Shown here: piece after piece, positions 56,884-64,000 of the stretch
Position numbering within the stretch: the stretch's first letter is position 1
Layout: every line of letters starts with the position of its first letter
From: Actinosynnema sp. ALI-1.44
Lineage (GTDB): Bacteria > Actinomycetota > Actinomycetes > Mycobacteriales > Pseudonocardiaceae
Direction: 5' to 3'
Length of the DNA: 64,000 nt
NCBI RefSeq assembly: GCF_001984155.1
Contig: NZ_MTQO01000048.1
Span: 372,001 to 436,000 of the forward strand
Notes under the pieces: generated by a model
Databases searched by the model: none
Told to the model about the DNA's origin: nothing
What the model saw: only the letters and a program-made list of their open reading frames with translations
Made by a program: the position numbers and the translations under genes

Positions 56884-57264
56884 CAGCCCGCTTGTAAAGG
56901 TCCCGATAAACGGCAATACGCAGGGGATGCCGGTTCCGTACGACATCCACTGCGTATTGCCTTTGCCGCCGAGCCAGTGGCATGGCCTGCAACCGTTCGA
57001 CGTGACTGCCGTCAGCGCGTCGACGCCGGGAGGCGAAGACGTCGACCGCCGCAGAATTCATCCCGGGGGCAGGATCGCCGAATGCGGCTGGTGGGGCCGC
57101 GTTCACCGGTGGCTGTCGCGGAACGGGAGGCCGCATGCCATGTGCTGGTGCTCGGCAGGCCGCCAGGTCCCGGTCGTCGCTCCGGTGCGGGAAACCGGCG
57201 GATCGACCTGGGACTCGGCAAACCTGTGTTCACTCTTGAGTTGTGGTGTCGGACGGATGTCCGG
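56884..57264. other. gap between helicase and PrimPol
   Basis: About 380 bases. It holds the terminator listed separately (56912-56961) and no convincing gene; open frames are shadows. PrimPol's terminator should be in the left part. Confidence 0.5.
56912..56961 (+). terminator. terminator of the helicase gene
   Basis: GGCAATACGCAG (56912-56923) and CTGCGTATTGCC (56950-56961) are perfectly complementary; inner GGATG/CATCC adds to the stem. It lies 28 bases past the helicase stop. Confidence 0.75.
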
Positions 57265-57894
57265 TCAGTCGGCCGCTACGAGCTCGGACAGTGCGCTGAG
57301 CCTGCTCGGCGTGGCCAGTGCGTCGGCGAGAGCCTCCTGCACGACCGCGGACTCGGGCAGTCGCCAGCCGCACACCTCGGGCTTGACCCGCCAGTGCACG
57401 ACGCCGTGCTCGAAGGGGCTCGGGGGCAGCGGCACGTAGCTTCCGGCGCCGTGCAGGGTGACCTGCTCGTCAGCGGCCAGCTCGCGGCGCAGCGGACGCC
57501 CGGTCTTGGTCAGGAACATCCAGCGGCCCGCCGGGGTCGCGACGATCGGCACCGGCATGCCATAGGTGCGCAACACGCCCGCGGCCTTACGGCCAAGCGA
57601 GTCGTCGACCTCGATCGCGTCGAGCACGACACCCGTGGCCACCAGCAGGCTGTAGGGACGCCCGGTCCACCACGCGGCGACCTGTTCCGGCTTCGTGCCG
57701 ATGCGCTCCTGCCAGTCCCTGTGCACGGGAATCGGACCGGTGTTCTCCGTGCCTTCACGGCCCGCCCACTGCGAGCCCGCCGGATAGGTGCCGGGCAGCA
57801 CTGGCCACCCGCGCCACGCGAGACCCACCGCCTCCGCACGAAGTTCGATACGGAAGGCCCCGCGCCAGCTATCCGACCAGTCAGTCTCCAACAT
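57265..57894 (-). CDS. stand-alone primase/polymerase-like (PrimPol) protein
   Basis: 209 residues. The N-terminal domain of bifunctional DNA primase/polymerase, with AEAVGLAWRGWPVLPGTY, the acidic site in VVLDAIEVDDSLG and the following VATPAGRWMFLTKTG, but no helicase domain follows. ATG at 57894 chosen; GAGGAGG lies 12 bases upstream, a little far. The acidic residues suggest a catalytic site but full activity is unproved. It is between the helicase and the tad operon. It might support repair, or control DNA. Confidence 0.82.
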   Translation of the reverse strand: MLETDWSDSWRGAFRIELRAEAVGLAWRGWPVLPGTYPAGSQWAGREGTENTGPIPVHRDWQERIGTKPEQVAAWWTGRPYSLLVATGVVLDAIEVDDSLGRKAAGVLRTYGMPVPIVATPAGRWMFLTKTGRPLRRELAADEQVTLHGAGSYVPLPPSPFEHGVVHWRVKPEVCGWRLPESAVVQEALADALATPSRLSALSELVAAD

Positions 57895-58023
57895 CTTGGG
57901 TACTTGCCTCCTCGCCCGGCGGGCACCATCCGTGCCCTGCGTCTGACTAAACGGCACGACCGCCGTTCGTAGTAACCGTCTGTCGGCAACTGGTCGGTAA
58001 TGAACGGCGAGTGAAACAGGTTC

Positions 58024-58062
58024 GACGTTCCAACCGAACGTCAACCGGTCGGCGGTACCGCC
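58024..58062. terminator. inverted repeats after the tad operon
   Basis: GACGTTC-N5-GAACGTC (58024-58042) and the perfect palindrome GGCGGTACCGCC (58051-58062) sit in the gap between the last tad gene and PrimPol. They may end the tad transcript or act in PrimPol's promoter region. Confidence 0.4.
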
Positions 58063-58142
58063 CACCGACCGAGCTCGACCCGCCCACCGTGCCGTTCATC
58101 GCTCTCGGGCGACCGCTGCCCGCGGTCAGCCCGCCGTTTTCT

Positions 58143-58565
58143 TCAGCCGGACTCATCTGCGCCAACCGGTCCTGCCGTGGCACGAGCGGTGATCTGCCCA
58201 AGACCGCTCACCGGCGCGATGACCACGACGTGCACCGCCTGACCGTTCATCCGGCACTCGTCGAGCCGCATCCGCATCCGCTCGACGACCCACTGCGCCT
58301 GGTCGCAGGCGATTTCCTCGCCCCACGGCCAACTCGCGGCCGCGGCGAGCGCCGAGAGGTCAGCGGCACTGTCGGCGCGATGCCGAGCGGACGCGACGGC
58401 ACCGATCATGAACACGGAGCCCGCGATCAACATCAGCATCGCCACCGCGAACGCCACCACGACGGTCGCCGCGCCCCTGTCCGCGCCTTCCGCACCTTCT
58501 GTATAGGTCGCCGTTTCCGGACACGTCGCCGCTGGGCGCAGTTCCCTAGCCCGGGTCTGTCTCAT
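58143..58565 (-). CDS. Rv3654c-like pseudopilin/TadE-like secretion protein
   Basis: 140 residues. One span near the N terminus (AATVVVAFAVAMLMLIAGSVFMIGAVASARH) follows a prepilin-like DRGAATVV, then a Cys-containing domain (CDQAQWVVERMRMRLDECRM). The type known in mycobacteria (Rv3654c) from the tad locus. ATG at 58565 overlaps the TadE gene by 20 bases. Probably a minor component of the pilus. Confidence 0.85.
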   Translation of the reverse strand: MRQTRARELRPAATCPETATYTEGAEGADRGAATVVVAFAVAMLMLIAGSVFMIGAVASARHRADSAADLSALAAAASWPWGEEIACDQAQWVVERMRMRLDECRMNGQAVHVVVIAPVSGLGQITARATAGPVGADESG

Positions 58566-58932
58566 CGGCTGCCTTTGGCTCGGCGATCGCGAAGGCCTCG
58601 CCAGTGATGACCAGATCGGACAGCAGGCCGCCGACGGGTGCCACGGCGACTTCGACGCTGATCTTGTCGCCGTCCGTCGTGACACGGAGGCTCGCGCCGG
58701 TCGGCGCTATCCTCTCCGCCGCTTCCCGGGCAAGGGCCGGGTCGTCTCGAGCGAGAAGGCGGGCCGCTTCTCTGGCCGCGTCCACGCACCGCAGATGAGC
58801 GGTCACCGCGAACACACCACCCACGGCGAGGGCGAGGGCCGCCATCAGTACACCGAGGCCGATGGCCGCCTCGACGGTTATGGCTCCCGCATCGCTTTCT
58901 TGATCAGATCGGTGATCATGTCGTGGAACCAG
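58546..58932 (-). CDS. TadE-family minor prepilin, start codon unresolved
   Basis: The core reads ESDAGAITVEAAIGLGVLMAALALAVGGVFAV, a class III prepilin signal with the processing-site glutamate, followed by HLRCVDAAREAARLLARDD and a beta domain to 58546. No ATG, GTG or TTG exists in this frame before the signal; the first candidate is CTG at 58932. An internal ATG would delete the signal. The frame is -1 to the upstream DUF4244 gene, which it overlaps, so frameshifting, a rare start or a sequence error must be considered. Confidence 0.7.
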   Translation of the reverse strand: MVPRHDHRSDQESDAGAITVEAAIGLGVLMAALALAVGGVFAVTAHLRCVDAAREAARLLARDDPALAREAAERIAPTGASLRVTTDGDKISVEVAVAPVGGLLSDLVITGEAFAIAEPKAADETDPG

Positions 58933-59078
58933 TCGCTGCTGATGATCATGTAGACGAGGCCACAGGCCGCACCGGCGACGAGGTAGAGCAACGCGTACTC
59001 GACCGTCACGGCACCGCTGTCGCCGTGGAAGCCACGCAGCCGGTGTGGTCGCTTGCTGATCTGCACAGGGCTCTGCAT
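58878..59078 (-). CDS. DUF4244 Flp-like pilin
   Basis: 66 residues, matching Rv3656c-type proteins of tad loci. It has basic head RPHRLRGFHGDSGAVTVEYALLYLVAGAACGLVYMI, with processing near G and the conserved glutamate at +5, then a short tail. Probably the main pilin of the apparatus. ATG with AAAGGA seven bases upstream. Confidence 0.88.
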   Translation of the reverse strand: MQSPVQISKRPHRLRGFHGDSGAVTVEYALLYLVAGAACGLVYMIISSDWFHDMITDLIKKAMREP

Positions 59079-59111
59079 GGTGAGGTCCTTTCGGATGTCG
59101 GATCGGTGTGG

Positions 59112-59816
59112 TCATCCGGTCAGTCCCAGGTGACCGGCGAGGCCGGTGACGACCGGCACGATGCCGAGGCAGACGAACGCGGGCAGGAAGCACAGGCCCA
59201 GCGGACCGGCGATCAACACCCCGGCGCGTTGGGCGCGTCCTTCGGCGATGTCGTTCGCCGATGCGCGGACCTCTGTGGCCAACGCCGCGGCCACTGTCGC
59301 CAACTCGGTCCCTGATCTGGCGGTCCTGCGCGCACCGCGAGCCAACGCCGCTGTCGCGGATACGGCTGCCGCAGGCCGCCAGGCGTCGGCGGCGTCCGCG
59401 CCGAGCGCCAAGAGACCCGAGGTGGTCCGCAGTGCTTTGCCGCCGTCGCCGGGCACCCGGTCCGCGATCACCCGTACCGCTTCGGAGACAGGCAGTCCCG
59501 CCCGCAGACACGCGGCAAGCAGGTCCCAGCTTGTGGCCAGCCGCAGGGGATCCGCCGCGGGGACCGACGGCCTGAGCAGCCGCCGCACACCGAACCAGCC
59601 CGCGATCGCGACGGGCAACGCGATCACCCACGCGCCCAGCGCCGCGGTGAAGGCGAGCAAGGCGGCCGCGGTGACGGCCGGGATCACCTGGGTTCCAGGT
59701 AGCTTCCGTCTGGATCTGGTCGTCAGGGCCGCCAGCCTGAGCCTGGCCACCACCGCTCCAGGCATGACCACCAAGGCGGCCGCCACGAGCGCCAACTCCC
59801 ACATCGGTTCCGTCAT
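59112..59816 (-). CDS. tadC: TadC-like type II secretion system F-domain protein
   Basis: 234 residues. Spans near both ends (LALVAAALVVMPGAV, GLCFLPAFVCLGIVPVVTGLAG) and the helical F domain (CLRAGLPVSEAVRVIADRVPGDGGKALR). It is the platform protein at the membrane for the pilus motor. Start ATG at 59816 overlaps the TadB stop by four bases; the frame's longer upstream extension is rejected. Confidence 0.9.
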   Translation of the reverse strand: MTEPMWELALVAAALVVMPGAVVARLRLAALTTRSRRKLPGTQVIPAVTAAALLAFTAALGAWVIALPVAIAGWFGVRRLLRPSVPAADPLRLATSWDLLAACLRAGLPVSEAVRVIADRVPGDGGKALRTTSGLLALGADAADAWRPAAAVSATAALARGARRTARSGTELATVAAALATEVRASANDIAEGRAQRAGVLIAGPLGLCFLPAFVCLGIVPVVTGLAGHLGLTG

Positions 59817-60592
59817 GGCAGGGCCACCTGCCTCGTGAGCCGCCCGCTCCACAGAAAGCCCGTACACAGGAGAACGACACCGAGAACAAGCAGCGCCTGA
59901 CCCGCGACCGAGCCGGACAGCATCCGGATGGGATCCGCGCCGACGGCTTGTCCCAGCGCTATCCCGGCCAACGGCAGACCGGCCAGGACGACCGCGCTCG
60001 TCCTCGGCCCGGCCATCCTCGCGTGGACCTGACGTGCGAAACGGACTCGCTGATCGAGATCCCGGACCACCGCGGCCAGCACGTCCGCGAGCGGTAGACC
60101 GTGTCGTTGGGCCAATGCCCACGCATGCGCCACATCGGCGAAGAGCGGTTCGTGCACTGCCTGCACGACGTCACCCCCCATCCGCGCGGCCGCTGCGATG
60201 GCACGCATCGCCTCGGCACCGCCCGGGGGAGCGTTGGCCGCCACTGTCTCGGCGGCGATGACCGGATGCGCGCCTGCCCTGAGCTCACTCACCAGCGCAC
60301 GCAACGTCTCCGCGAACTCGTCGACCGCAGTGGCGCGTTGCCGGAGCTGTTGACGCGACCGCCAGTACCGCCAGGCGACTGCCCCGCTGATCGCGCCCGC
60401 GATCGCACCGCCGACGCCCAGCAGTGCCGCGCCGACCACACCGCCTGCGATCACCAGCAAGGCGGTACTGGGTTTCGGTGGTCTCAGCACGCGTCGCGGT
60501 GGCCCGATCAACGCGGTGAGACGTCTCGACGCCGTCGCCGTCGGCCAGATCAGCAGAACGGCGGCAAGGACGAGCAAGATCAGGGTTGCCAT
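59813..60592 (-). CDS. tadB: TadB-like type II secretion system F-domain protein
   Basis: 259 residues with the same domain as TadC: spans at the N terminus and about 45-75, the F domain (LRALVSELRAGAHPVIAAETVAANAP), and C-terminal spans (AGQALLVLGVVLLCTGFLW). TadB and TadC together form the inner platform. It overlaps tadA by 13 bases and tadC by four. Confidence 0.9.
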   Translation of the reverse strand: MATLILLVLAAVLLIWPTATASRRLTALIGPPRRVLRPPKPSTALLVIAGGVVGAALLGVGGAIAGAISGAVAWRYWRSRQQLRQRATAVDEFAETLRALVSELRAGAHPVIAAETVAANAPPGGAEAMRAIAAAARMGGDVVQAVHEPLFADVAHAWALAQRHGLPLADVLAAVVRDLDQRVRFARQVHARMAGPRTSAVVLAGLPLAGIALGQAVGADPIRMLSGSVAGQALLVLGVVLLCTGFLWSGRLTRQVALP

Positions 60593-61734
60593 GGCGGCAC
60601 TACTCCTCTCTCGGTCAGCGACTGCCCCAACAACGTCCGCCCGTAAAGCCGCTCACCCGGCCGCCAGGCCGGGGTCACCGTCGCGTACTCACCGATCGTT
60701 TGCAGGACACCGACTTCAGCCAGTCGCCGGGCATCACCGTCGCGACGCATGGACAGGACCACCCGTACCGCGGCCGCCAACTGGCTGTGCAACGCGGATC
60801 GCCTCAGCCCGCCGAGCGCGGCCAGCGCCTCGAATCTCGCGGGCACCTCGGCCGGGGAGTTCGCGTGCAACGTTCCGGCACTGCCGTCGTGCCCGGTGTT
60901 CAGCGCGGTGAGCATGTCCGCGACTTCCGCGCCCCTGACCTCGCCCACCACCAGCCGGTCGGGTCGCATTCGCAACGCCTGTCGAACGAGGTCCCGCACG
61001 CCGACACCGCCGGTGCCCTCGATGTTGGGCGGCCGGGCCACCAGCCGGACGAACTGGGGGTGCTCGGGAGCCAGCTCCGCCGCGTCCTCGACGCAGACGA
61101 TCCGTTCGTGCCGCCGGACGGCGGCGAGCATCGCGCCGAGCAAGGTCGTCTTGCCCGAGCCGGTCCCGCCGATCACGACGAAGGAGAGCCGCGCATCCAC
61201 AATGGCCTGGATCAGCCGGGCGCCTTCGGCGTCGACGGTCCCCAGCCGACGGAGGGCGTCCACGGTGTGTGCCGCCGGTCTGAGCACTCGCAGGGACAGG
61301 CACGTACCCGCCGGGGCTATCGGCGGGAGCACCGCGTGCATCCGGACGCCACCCGGCAACCACGCGTCCACGAACGGCTGGGCGTCATCGAGCCTGCGGC
61401 CCGCCGCGGCTGCCAGCCGTTGCGCCAGGCGCCGCACCGACTGTTCGTTGGCGAAGCTGACATCCGCCCTGCGCAGACCGGCTTTTCCCTCCACCCAGAC
61501 CTCGTGCGGCCCCGTGACGAGGACATCGGTGGTGTCCGGATCGCGCAGCAACGGGTCCAGCGGCCCGGCGCCCTCCAGCTCCTGGCCGAGGACTCGCAGC
61601 GCGTCCAGCACGTCCTTGTCCCCCGCCACGCCGCCGGCCTCGTCCCGGATCGCGGCGGCCACGGAGGCGGAGGTGATTCCGTTGCCGGCACTGATGACGC
61701 GGCTGCGGACACGCTCGACAAAGTCCACTTTCAT
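60580..61734 (-). CDS. tadA: TadA-family pilus assembly ATPase
   Basis: 384 residues. The N-terminal CpaF domain has GPHEVWVEGKAGLRR; Walker A GGTGSGKTT, Asp box CVEDAAEL, Walker B RPDRLVVGEVRGAE, and His box GTLHANSP. It powers pilus assembly by the TadB/TadC platform. ATG at 61734 with SD GGAAG six bases upstream; the 29-residue extension before it is rejected. Confidence 0.94.
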   Translation of the reverse strand: MKVDFVERVRSRVISAGNGITSASVAAAIRDEAGGVAGDKDVLDALRVLGQELEGAGPLDPLLRDPDTTDVLVTGPHEVWVEGKAGLRRADVSFANEQSVRRLAQRLAAAAGRRLDDAQPFVDAWLPGGVRMHAVLPPIAPAGTCLSLRVLRPAAHTVDALRRLGTVDAEGARLIQAIVDARLSFVVIGGTGSGKTTLLGAMLAAVRRHERIVCVEDAAELAPEHPQFVRLVARPPNIEGTGGVGVRDLVRQALRMRPDRLVVGEVRGAEVADMLTALNTGHDGSAGTLHANSPAEVPARFEALAALGGLRRSALHSQLAAAVRVVLSMRRDGDARRLAEVGVLQTIGEYATVTPAWRPGERLYGRTLLGQSLTERGVVPPWQP

Positions 61735-61880
61735 GACACGCTTCCTTCGGATTTGGTCGAAGTTCTCGGCTCGTTGGCCTGACTTCGTTGCGAGACAGGG
61801 GGTCGGGCTGACGGTGGGCAATTCCGCGCCGCTGGCACTTCAGTCCAGCGCAGGTAACCAGCGCGTTCTTGCGGTTGGCA

Positions 61881-62942
61881 TCAGGAGGCCACCTGCCATT
61901 CGATGCCGAGGGTCTGCAGCGCTCGGCGGGCGGCACCACTCAGCGGACCGCGCCTGGCGGTGAACTCGCCGCGTTCCAGGGCTGTGGCCAGGCCGCGTTG
62001 GTGGGGCATCCAGGACAGCAGGGGGAGGTTCACGGCTTCGGCCACGTCGTCCGCCGTCAGGCCGCCCGGGGCTGGGCCGCGGACCAGGACCTGTGCGGTC
62101 GTGCCGCGCTCTTTCAGGCGCTCCGCGACCAGCGCCGCCGACGCGCACGCGCGCAGTTCCGCGGGGACGACCAGCACGGTGAGATCCGCCAGGTCCAGCG
62201 CCGCGCTCGCGGACGCCGAGGGGGTACGAGGCAGGTCGCAGACAACCACGTCGCCGCCGCGTCTGGCCGCTTCGATGACCGCTGTCACCGCGTCCGGCTC
62301 CGGGGCGAACCCCCTTCTCGCGCCCGAGACCACTTTCAGTCTTCCGCTGCCCGGCAGCGCGTCTCGCAGCGACGAGGCCGCGACCCTGCCTTTGACGTTC
62401 ATCTCCGGCCAGCGCAGTCCTTTCTGGCTTTCCGCACCCAGTACCAGATCGAGGCCACCTGCCAGCGGGTCGCAGTCCACGAGCATCGCCCGGTGGCCCG
62501 CGTGGTCGGCAGCCCTGGCCACGGCCGCGGCGAACACCGAAGCGCCCGCGCCACCTCGGCCGCCGACCACCGCCATCACCCTGCCCGGCGGGCCAGGCGG
62601 TCCTTCCGCGGCGTCGGCCATCACCTCGGTCAGCCAGGTGTCGGCCGCGGGCAGCTCGACGGCTCGCTCGACGCCGAGCCCGACGGCGGCTTGCAGAGTG
62701 GTGATTGTGCTGCTGCCCAGGGAAACGACGATGACTCCGGCCCGCCTCGGCAACCGGTCGGTGAGCGCCGCGCAGGCCCCCGCCGGATCGAGCAGGACGA
62801 GCGGCGCGTCGGACCACAGTGATCTGGCTGCCGCAACGTCGGGCACTCGCCGCAGATCGCAGCCAGCCGCGGCGGCGAGGCGGAGCAACTCGTCGAGCAC
62901 GGCCTCGTTGTCGGCCAGGACGAGCGGACGGTTCTCGGACAT
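61881..62942 (-). CDS. septum-site/Flp localisation MinD-like protein (Ssd/CpaE type)
   Basis: 353 residues. After a degraded receiver domain (LVLADNEAVLDELLRLAAAAG) comes a MinD-like ATPase with deviant Walker A GGRGGAGASV, DCDPLAGGLD, and DLPRTPSASASAALDLADLT. It resembles Rv3660c (Ssd) of mycobacteria, which is in the same place and affects division, and CpaE, which places pili. ATG at 62942 with GGGGG six bases upstream. First gene of the tad operon. Confidence 0.9.
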   Translation of the reverse strand: MSENRPLVLADNEAVLDELLRLAAAAGCDLRRVPDVAAARSLWSDAPLVLLDPAGACAALTDRLPRRAGVIVVSLGSSTITTLQAAVGLGVERAVELPAADTWLTEVMADAAEGPPGPPGRVMAVVGGRGGAGASVFAAAVARAADHAGHRAMLVDCDPLAGGLDLVLGAESQKGLRWPEMNVKGRVAASSLRDALPGSGRLKVVSGARRGFAPEPDAVTAVIEAARRGGDVVVCDLPRTPSASASAALDLADLTVLVVPAELRACASAALVAERLKERGTTAQVLVRGPAPGGLTADDVAEAVNLPLLSWMPHQRGLATALERGEFTARRGPLSGAARRALQTLGIEWQVAS

Positions 62943-63611
62943 CGTGGACCCCCGGATTCGGCTTTCGGGCTTGTGCCCGACGCTTTCCACGCTCTCGCTT
63001 GGCGGTGGGGGGTGCAATGGGACGGTGGCCGGCTGTGGACAAGTGGAGTGGCTGTGGACAAGGCCGCCGGTTCCGGGGTTGTTCGAGGGTTCCTCTTGGC
63101 TATTTGTGGTATACGCGCGCGGATCCATTCCGGCTATGCCAACCGGCGCGGACAACATTGGAACGTATCAACACAATGCGGCCGTTTTCGTCCACAGTAG
63201 ACGGGGATTGCGCCGCCCCGACCGGCTGAATGCTCGGAGTCACACCCCGGTGACGTTGCGAACACCCAGCGCCCCGCCGACCACACTTCGAACGCCGGAA
63301 AAATGTTGTCGTGCAACAAATCTTTCGACAACGGAGACGATCCTACTCGACCGTAGAACACATCGGCGCAGCTGATCGGGGTTCGCACGGCGGCCGTGAA
63401 TGAGGGACGACCCCCGCCAGGGGGGAGGGACGGGGGTCGTCAAAAGGTTCAGTCCCGGGGGGTCGGACTGAACCGGTCCGGTGTCGAAGACCGGACGCCC
63501 TTACTGTATCTCCTTCCCACGCGCTCGTGGTCACGGATACAGCTTTTTATTGGTGTGTCTTATGCACACCGGCCATGCTCGACCTCACCAGGCAGGGCAT
63601 ATGCTGGGCTT
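62943..63611. other. divergent gap between ssd and HAD phosphatase
   Basis: About 670 bases. No convincing gene. It contains GGCTGTGGACAAG twice (around 63031 and 63049), each embedding a DnaA-box-like TGTGGACAA, and the triple hairpin listed separately. It should hold both promoters. Confidence 0.5.
63406..63496 (+). promoter_or_regulatory. three successive hairpins before the HAD gene
   Basis: GACGACCCCCG/CGGGGGTCGTC (63406-63441), GGTTCAGTCC/GGACTGAACC (63446-63474) and GTCCGGT/ACCGGAC (63476-63496) follow each other with almost no spacers. A further GGTGTG/CACACC pair is at about 63553-63571. They could insulate the HAD gene from upstream transcription or form a leader; the first, followed by AAAA, looks terminator-like for minus-strand transcripts. 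Confidence 0.55.
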
Positions 63612-64000
63612 ATGACCGATGCGCCGAAGCGGGTCGCCGCGTTCTTCGACCTGGACAAGACGGTCATCGCCAAGTCGAGCACGCTGGCTTTCAGCCGCCC
63701 GTTCTTCCACGGCGGGCTGATCAACCGCCGCGCCGTGCTGAAGAGCGCGTACGCCCAGTTCGTCTTCATGCAATCCGGCGCGGACGCCGACCAGGTGGAG
63801 CGGATGCGTGCCCATATCACCGCGTTGTGCGAGGGCTGGGACATCGAACAAGTCCGGTCCATCGTCGAGGAGACGCTGCACGACATCGTCGATCCGTTGG
63901 TCTACGCCGAGGCGGCCGAACTGATCACCGACCACAAGAACCAGGGACACGACGTCGTCGTGGTTTCCGCCTCGGGCGAGGAGATCGTGCGGCCGATCGC
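63612..64000 (+). CDS. HAD-superfamily IB hydrolase, N-terminal part
   Basis: 129 residues before the right edge. Motif I DLDKT (D13, D15), a helical cap (FSRPFFHGGLINRRAVLKSAYAQF), and motif II VVVSASGEE are present. SerB-like phosphatase family; the same neighbour (Rv3661) is beside the tad locus of mycobacteria. Start ATG at 63612. Substrate unknown; motif III and IV are outside the window. Confidence 0.9.
   Translation, partial: MTDAPKRVAAFFDLDKTVIAKSSTLAFSRPFFHGGLINRRAVLKSAYAQFVFMQSGADADQVERMRAHITALCEGWDIEQVRSIVEETLHDIVDPLVYAEAAELITDHKNQGHDVVVVSASGEEIVRPI

Noticed and set aside
63031-63062. Second DnaA-box cluster
   Set aside because: Only two TGTGGACAA copies in a tandem GGCTGTGGACAAG duplication; weaker than the 46 kb set.

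Overview
The window is high-GC actinobacterial chromosome. It has GTG starts, leaderless and SD-led genes, Tad-type pilus genes, an mspA-free cell envelope gene set, and the block holB, topA, MrfA-like helicase, PrimPol, tad cluster and HAD phosphatase. The same gene order is known around Rv3644c to Rv3661 in Mycobacterium and around SCO3540 to SCO3550 in Streptomyces. Gene content and style (ROK/M81/Dpp cluster, secreted GH87-like enzyme, P450, DUF574-type methyltransferase, XRE plus NUDIX pairs) suggest a member of the Pseudonocardiaceae such as Amycolatopsis, Kibdelosporangium or Lentzea. That family assignment is inference from gene content, not a database match.

Region 1 to 10.3 kb: a ROK sugar kinase and CutC lead into a complete Dpp/Opp-type importer (binding lipoprotein, two permeases, fused double ATPase). 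The importer is transcribed divergently from a ROK-family repressor and an M81 (MlrC-type) metallopeptidase. A palindromic operator lies in the shared promoter, so this looks like one regulated uptake and cleavage system for an unusual peptide. Two large fold-back elements split the importer operon. Region 10.3 to 20.3 kb: glyA, a hotdog thioesterase, a divergent ribosomal protein L11 paralogue whose start is masked by a perfect hairpin, a secreted protein, a LysR regulator, an MFS exporter, two tail-to-tail diguanylate cyclases and a class C-like serine hydrolase.

Region 20.3 to 32.4 kb: a 1305-residue secreted glucanase-like protein; an autoregulated, apparently leaderless TetR gene with an Lnt-type N-acyltransferase; a P450-lipase operon; a methyltransferase; and an AurF-like diiron oxygenase with its own ferredoxin/ferredoxin reductase. 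Region 32.4 to 34.6 kb: sparse, with a structured leader, a small MerR protein and an anti-sigma-type ATPase. Region 34.7 to 39.4 kb: a decayed integrative element bounded by a 45-bp direct repeat of the 3' half of tRNA-Thr(CGT). It carries a truncated tyrosine integrase, a TauD-like oxygenase, NUDIX and XRE-TPR genes.

Region 39.5 to 64 kb is core genome: a secreted anchored protein, holB, an MFS-thymidylate kinase fusion with a lost P-loop, membrane proteins, an intergenic cluster of DnaA boxes, topA, two tandem paralogous lipoproteins, the proton pyrophosphatase hppA, an MrfA-like helicase, a stand-alone PrimPol, the complete tad/ssd operon and the start of a HAD phosphatase. The most unusual items are the L11 paralogue with its RBS-masking hairpin, the tRNA-Thr integrative remnant, the off-origin DnaA-box cluster, the fold-backs inside the importer operon, and the prepilin gene with no usable start codon.
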